The notes beneath the pieces were generated by a model. That model worked only from the letters and a program-made list of their open reading frames with translations, had not been told where the DNA came from and searched no databases. A stretch of 64,000 bases of DNA, from positions 1 through 64,000 of IMG/VR virus record IMGVR_UViG_3300040801_003693; one strand, given 5' to 3'. Each line of letters begins with the position of its first letter. Position 1 is the stretch's first letter. Position numbers and translations under genes: made by a program. This document shows, in pieces, positions 61,201 through 64,000 of this stretch. Source of the DNA: a virus.

Positions 61201-61760
61201 CTTACATCCGACTTCATTGAATTTATTAGCTGCTCTGCTATATCTATATCTGTAGGGTTTGTGCTGTCCCCCATTTTAGTTGTTAATGTTTTTAACTTAT
61301 ACATATCTGATAAATAGTTACCTAAACCAGCACCTGCTGATAGTCGGGTTAATTCACTTAATGCAGCTTGCTTTCCAGTTTGGTCAAACATCTCCGTACC
61401 AAAACTAAGCATTAAAGATGCAGCTAAAGTTTTACTATCGTTGTTTAGCAAAGCATCTTTATATATTTGTCTACCCCCTTTTGTATAACTTAATATTTGA
61501 GCGCCATGCTCAAACATATAAGATTTAAAGTTAGAAGGGTTTGCTACTCCTTGAATTTGTTCTATACCAATACTGCTACCGAGGAAAGCACCTTTTGAAT
61601 TACGGTTCCATGATTGAGCTATATCTCTAATAAAAGTTCCGTAGGCATAAATAGGAACACCTTTAAATAAACCACCCGCTTGAGATTCATTTCTTCCCCC
61701 TGCATAATTTACTTTTGTTCTGTCATAATTAATTTCTACTAAAATTTCATTCGACTGCAT
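55200..61760 (-). CDS. giant DFDGD-motif protein, candidate virion RNA polymerase
   Basis: A 2186-residue protein with GGDFDGDSVSAII at residues 1098-1110 (DFDGD 1100-1104, bases 58449-58463). GKRNQTLGMINPIGPYQSQ just before it fits the catalytic-barrel context of RNA polymerase beta'-type subunits, in which the three Asp bind Mg. The length and the single-polypeptide layout resemble the giant RNA polymerases of crAss-like phages (gp66 type), which are packaged and injected. Repetitive helical flanks are rich in Lys, Glu, Gln and Ser, and hydrophobic helices near 1980-2140 (AIASTILGMMVGQQI) may be membrane-active. The frame continues upstream without a stop to UGA 61896, so ATG 61760 may not be the real start. 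Confidence 0.65.
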   Translation of the reverse strand: MQSNEILVEINYDRTKVNYAGGRNESQAGGLFKGVPIYAYGTFIRDIAQSWNRNSKGAFLGSSIGIEQIQGVANPSNFKSYMFEHGAQILSYTKGGRQIYKDALLNNDSKTLAASLMLSFGTEMFDQTGKQAALSELTRLSAGAGLGNYLSDMYKLKTLTTKMGDSTNPTDIDIAEQLINSMKSDVSDINIRTLGYISMQDIADTLAGVRGADVRLKSKVSNLLSDPTGDIIKNGYLNLDSSGRGRELGMLAGGIDLTLQLMGADQIAVEAANLDDDVTLNKLAFIAGEDINNLDNEEKRKEARSILNRIANYSRVVGMFSSTAGSQSKVSMSSRNKAYLEAQHLVGEEYSTQAGALSKGNVPALRNVLSSVLGSIYGGSQTQFIAATNNLEAVDLISSTARSSYFKSQFIGFYDSGVITAQDFKVYKGKYSLFSTLKEITSAAGFRYSSSEKEMLLTILEGDTKNKSLIAARDSEYAKSLITQIKSGATLGQIQATVSIGLSTTMGELEDISTQYKLLENKLGDISHSQAVIKGMQVTGASRMAFSFPHLVVEGNKVKFDKKRTITSFTLAPDDLKVLGDQYGEFVAETVKSQLVLWEGLAARSDVDQVLDKIYLSDSETGEFEIASDMAKKIETFQETALNFPIEVQSELINSRFQTQFGARVGLDGSTFTAAASLFVPEKALIGPEALFNKFGGAAAEDRLKAIAVLDKRIKKVDKNLNNIAKQLEDISPNKTVGETPESTVERLARGNSISPELEAQRKNLIRRKGRISTERKLIESQYKMLHQGISPVGTYDLNTLVSESKHLVSRIQSAENDSDLMKIASDIEQRIEYYQGLKRNANSAEGDYYVRLTAVSEMHLLQSMAVNSMNSPGKEFIFRNNKDEVLSKKTLKNITSQERYFRQTPTVIEGLQLGSSNTFVPKLRVSSLEGELRKGTTKLLNQMHQDRVNIDANTIQSKIASTKKIVSDYVERLEADYGDFFKKSQMNSHIEKFNSRVSQLETDLNPSATPIDLKTINQRLESLITHTFTNLNLSQTQMWRSPPLGNFEINKLTQYNVFNLEDLDNSLEEMGVSIRFSGKRNQTLGMINPIGPYQSQGGDFDGDSVSAIISNMKTTELRVEQTNQLIARYEISKSKIEQRLPQTTDPEKLAIMQAELEKTDTKISRLVQQRDDLKHSVELANKSTSMQEMRKASVKYVSNYLKVDEKILGGMDTGTLFTLIEQGRGLFGGMEDVINNIRPLHQAVTSIAQDKEALMNDEAFKTMLIGQDPQNTFAKSLLESTPEYREQIRTDLQQAVSSGEEGITDYVTRIFSTTSAGEQLSKYQSRGTAGTAVNTDQWEMMLKTLGQAGSVILGKTYNSMASLLYTESPFLALSFLLENDTDGKIGDMVKANMGEDAYTDMMKSAESGRARSMQMGGFLQIINQLMRDSIKPKDSVEFLNEINKDIESYRNADSDEDRERIIDLIVGKFGPGTGLKSLVQLDKLVNTVQTLKTEYTDEKNKNAQAEVLGRFEINISDSNVEKHYMKRLGFVDEQGEIATSIKTAVSSDYKPINEMNVNKMALVASYKTKQDLLNLATAFAFEKARGQELSYDAENKAWNSAESTGRTLQSMLMKNLNSPELVQEKSKLDYLVQGMEEVVRDKNYFDTLSIEQQEYYESFKSLVGKDVIEHYSKISTEDKLLHAHQYVQMKQSIETFAGEKGEKLVEFANYNQVRSKLSSGSKGESSTMDISQDPTSAAYVQLATAGKISPQSMAYFMNSMLATFKSKDNNHQLQPDELLLKLMEQGGLSNAPDKMQLMEFYKQLIQSAEGSSELIMSRLNSTQFGAMANSVMKIYEGTNNLNPSKTYTAEGMVKNLTAMGLSQEEAKNVVQRQIQTKVAAGVADPDIDVMEEVTRQIIQESQQGYSTRHNPRLNTKASKSAFGKLAGTRNADLAAELVFLPALIMAGQALASGEVNPEAFQQVMGNSISSAMHVKSYMLGTKGMSKGAGGVAQVASGTAFKARMAIANSDGDTGKAIAGLAAREMTMSAIGMFGTEYFSNVLMNKMTPFGQAKMSLDMDKYNNMRGIISTGVGAIASTILGMMVGQQIQNFIVDSPQPSILETTLQHAENYIREVRQTDEQNTVDDVAVYAEDGMTQYITYSTFSGDEEISSATQQALYVESLEDSVEESAIESDPAITGYSFEY

Positions 61761-61898
61761 ATTAGCACCGAGTATTCTAACATCTCTTAGTACTTCTTTT
61801 GCATCTTCAAAGTAAAATGATGCAGCATTACTAGTTGCAGTACCTGTAGTAAAAGAAGGTTTAGACTGAACCTTTTCTATTAAGTTACTTGCTACTCA
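61761..61898 (-). other. in-frame UGA joining two halves of the giant gene
   Basis: The upstream frame ends in UGA (61896-61898). The same frame is open for the next 45 codons, reading VASNLIEKVQSKPSFTTG, continuing FYFEDAKEVLRDVRILGAN, and running into the ATG at 61760. The peptide is protein-like and no canonical start lies between. The two genes are therefore one reading frame with a single stop, either a readthrough site, a nonsense change or a decayed junction. Confidence 0.7.
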
Positions 61899-64000
61899 AA
61901 ACTGGTTACGAGAATCTACTACTCTATCTTTTATATAATCTCCCGCAGCTTCATTCCATTTATATACCCAAGTTTTATTATCACTGCTATCAAACTGTAT
62001 TATCTCTCCGGAGGAGGCAAGTATGTTTTTAATAGCACTCCAGCTATCTACTCCTAATGCTTGTTGTAAATCGTCAGTAGATACTGTTGCTCTAAGTTTA
62101 CTGCCCTGATAACCTTTAACTGCACGATCTACAAAACCCTGTCGCATTCCACTGGAACCTCCGAATTCAGGGTTTGCATAATAGTAATCACTGTAAGCAC
62201 CTTCTAACTGCATCAGCATTACAGAAGGACCATAGCGTTGAGAAGAACCTAAGAATCCTCTTACGGCAGAAGCATGAGTATCTATACTTAATAATGTAGC
62301 TCTAAGTAATTCTGCTCCTACACCGTCATAGGTATCTTCTTCTCTAATTCCAAATTCAGTTGCTACTTGTTTTCTGATTGCTTCTAATTCTAAGGATAAC
62401 TCCGCACTTAATACAGGTGCTATCCTATCTGCATATAATGCACCTAAAGAATATTTAGTAAAGTTGAAATTATTTCTATATCCATCTGCTAATCCACCTT
62501 GAATATCTTTAACGTATAATTGTCTTAATTGATCTACAGTTTTAACCGTAGTTGTCTGACCCACGTTAGAAAATCTATTTGTATAAACCCCACTAAAATT
62601 ATCAACAATATCTTGATAACTTTGAGATAAATCTCTTAAAGGTCTAGAACCAATTACGTTTTTAATTCTTTGTGGAATTTGAGATGCTTTCTTTTTTTGG
62701 TCAAAGTAGAATTGCATTACAATTCCATCTTCTCCAGATAAGCTTTCCAACTGTTCTCTATAATCATCTGTTGTTTGTCTAGCAAAGTCGTCTCCTAAAA
62801 AAGCAATAGTTTTAAAATAACTCTCTGCTTCTTCTACTCTTAATATTGCTCCTACGTGAGCATCCTCTATAATTTTTAAAGAGGTAACATCTCCTGTTTT
62901 CTCATGCTTGTGATAAGGAAGCATATTATTTAAACCAAACTTAATACCTTCAAAATAATTTGATGTTTCTCTACTACCACCTCCTTCTGCAACTGCCATA
63001 TAAAGCAATTCACCCGTACCCAAATCTGAAGTAGCTCCAAAAGAAGCGGGAGTATTCATTAATGCAAATTTATTTAACGCTCCTACTCCTTCATATCCCG
63101 CTGTATTAATTACGTTAACAGTATCGTATCTTCTATCGTTAACTCCATATGCAGGTCTTTTTCTTCTTGCTTGCATTTTAGAATAAGTATTTGCCTGCCC
63201 GTATAACAAGAACGATTCAAACTTCTCTGTAGATAAATTCTTAATCGTTTTATTTAAATCTCTATTATATAAATAATCTTTTTGAGCAGAAACAAAATCA
63301 AATCTTACGTCTGCAAATGTATCGTCATCTCTACTCAATAATGTATTTAATCTGCCAATAATAGAATCTTCTGCCGATAAGTTAGCACCACCTAATAATA
63401 ATGCTTTACGAATGTCTACGTTATCCGTAGAAGCATAAGCTTTTATCTTATTAGTAATCTCTAATAATTCTGATAATCTACTTGTGTCCCCCGGCTTGAC
63501 ATTAGTTAAATTACGAATAGTTTGAGAAACATCTCCACTATCTTGTTTGTACTTAGCTTCAAACTGTGCTAATCCTAACAGCACTCTTTCTTTATCTATA
63601 CTAAGTAAACTGTTAATGTCTCCTGTAGAATCAAATATTCTATTTAAGTAATTAACGCTACCTGTAATTAAATTGTCATAGCTTTCCGTATTGACAGTGC
63701 TGTATCGTGTTACAAATTCATTCTTAGGAAATCTTACCAAGTTTAAATTAGCAGATTCAGATGCAACAGAAGCGATTAAAGATAGCGTGCTTTCTATAGG
63801 AGATAATGTTTCTCTTTGTCCTCTTCTAATTAAAACTTTATTTCCATTACGTTCAAAACCAGTAGCTATATCGCTGTTGGACATATTTACAAATTCTGTT
63901 TCACTGATTAATTTAGATTTGTTTATCTCTAATACAAAACCTTCACCTGCTCCAGAACCTGAAGATAAAGTTGTAAATTTATATTTTAATTGACTACCTC
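61896..64000 (-). CDS. upstream half of the giant reading frame, incomplete at window edge
   Basis: At least 701 codons, open to the right edge; the ATG at 63884 is internal-looking because the frame before it (LSSGSGAGEGFVLEINKSK) is also protein-like. Helical and Ser/Asp-rich with no motif I can name (YLNRIFDSTGDINSLLS). Near its end SSGEIIQFDSS is encoded over a dispersed palindrome (62003). It shares its frame with the DFDGD protein across a single UGA, so together they would make a protein of more than 2,900 residues. Confidence 0.65.
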   Translation of the reverse strand, partial: GSQLKYKFTTLSSGSGAGEGFVLEINKSKLISETEFVNMSNSDIATGFERNGNKVLIRRGQRETLSPIESTLSLIASVASESANLNLVRFPKNEFVTRYSTVNTESYDNLITGSVNYLNRIFDSTGDINSLLSIDKERVLLGLAQFEAKYKQDSGDVSQTIRNLTNVKPGDTSRLSELLEITNKIKAYASTDNVDIRKALLLGGANLSAEDSIIGRLNTLLSRDDDTFADVRFDFVSAQKDYLYNRDLNKTIKNLSTEKFESFLLYGQANTYSKMQARRKRPAYGVNDRRYDTVNVINTAGYEGVGALNKFALMNTPASFGATSDLGTGELLYMAVAEGGGSRETSNYFEGIKFGLNNMLPYHKHEKTGDVTSLKIIEDAHVGAILRVEEAESYFKTIAFLGDDFARQTTDDYREQLESLSGEDGIVMQFYFDQKKKASQIPQRIKNVIGSRPLRDLSQSYQDIVDNFSGVYTNRFSNVGQTTTVKTVDQLRQLYVKDIQGGLADGYRNNFNFTKYSLGALYADRIAPVLSAELSLELEAIRKQVATEFGIREEDTYDGVGAELLRATLLSIDTHASAVRGFLGSSQRYGPSVMLMQLEGAYSDYYYANPEFGGSSGMRQGFVDRAVKGYQGSKLRATVSTDDLQQALGVDSWSAIKNILASSGEIIQFDSSDNKTWVYKWNEAAGDYIKDRVVDSRNQF

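Larger units (their letters stand above)
9037..63500. repeat. dispersed short palindrome TCTCC(n)GGAGA
   Basis: Some 40 or more 12-16 base GC-rich palindromic patches of this type stand out from AT-rich DNA. Clear copies lie near 9041, 13621, 16061, 18615, 19291, 20691, 22538, 28465, 30253, 31690, 33005, 36934, 41497, 44658, 45165, 48537, 49219, 49523, 53806, 55317, 57859 and 62003. Most are in coding DNA, in frame, coding for SPGE, LPGE, SPEE or similar turns. They occur in unrelated genes. Confidence 0.75.

Noticed and set aside
61896-61898. Genome-wide reassignment of UGA to an amino acid
   Set aside because: UGA ends genes in classic ATGA overlaps at 5433-5436 and 25229-25232 and in other genes, so the standard code is in use; only one UGA interrupts the giant frame.

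Overview
The window reads as part of a large, AT-rich tailed-phage genome (roughly 30% GC by eye), packed with genes that are mostly on the minus strand. It carries phage recombination and nucleotide genes (RecA, PhoH, a class II ribonucleotide reductase, a double ThyX-like protein, a T4 rIIA-like GHKL ATPase), virion proteins (tail-collar protein, PAAR spike tip) and DxDGD-motif proteins that look like phage RNA polymerases. Eight copies of the octamer GCGATCGC (HIP1), where well under one is expected at this base composition, plus AATTAAC-type repeats, point to a filamentous cyanobacterial host. A phage-derived plasmid or prophage fragment cannot be excluded.

Layout. 1-6.2 kb: an operon with a PD-(D/E)XK-like nuclease, RecA, a MoxR-type AAA ATPase and its metallopeptidase/VWA partner. 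6.2-13 kb: a plus-strand structural gene, small genes, the ThyX-like protein, three paralogous small proteins (one truncated), PhoH, and a plus-strand tail-collar gene ending in a strong hairpin. 13-21 kb: a nucleotide block with adenosylcobalamin-dependent ribonucleotide reductase, the corrinoid adenosyltransferase that would supply its cofactor, a SLOG/YpsA-like protein, a macro-domain protein and a DUF932-like protein. 21-34 kb: a plus-strand gene pair, the rIIA-like ATPase, and many small unknown genes separated by perfect-stem terminators. 34.0-34.7 kb: noncoding, with five iteron-like repeats and three hairpins sharing a GTCGGG-type loop. 34.7-42.1 kb: five long genes, four with an acidic D-D/N-M/L C-terminus and the fifth an RDR/two-barrel-polymerase-like protein; three of the gaps hold copies of a ~115-bp inverted repeat. 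42.4-52.5 kb: about 20 single-gene cassettes, nearly all preceded by a terminator and then a second hairpin, and built from a few paralogous families (Coq4-like HDxxH-x11-E proteins, GNAT-like proteins, HExxH zincin-like proteins, MFTLVF proteins). 52.6-55.3 kb: a plus-strand virion operon containing the PAAR protein. 55.2-64 kb: one giant minus-strand reading frame, open past the right edge and interrupted by a single in-frame UGA. Its downstream part holds GGDFDGD and resembles the giant RNA polymerases of crAss-like phages.

Working model (inference): the phage carries its own transcription machinery (the giant DFDGD protein and perhaps the 694-residue DDDGD protein). The repeated terminator-plus-hairpin spacers may be the signals it uses to express accessory genes one at a time. 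A 12-16 bp palindrome of the type TCTCC(n)GGAGA is scattered through the window about every 1-2 kb, mostly inside genes, where it encodes (S/L)PGE-type residues. It behaves like a very small dispersed mobile repeat, and one copy lies at a frameshift.
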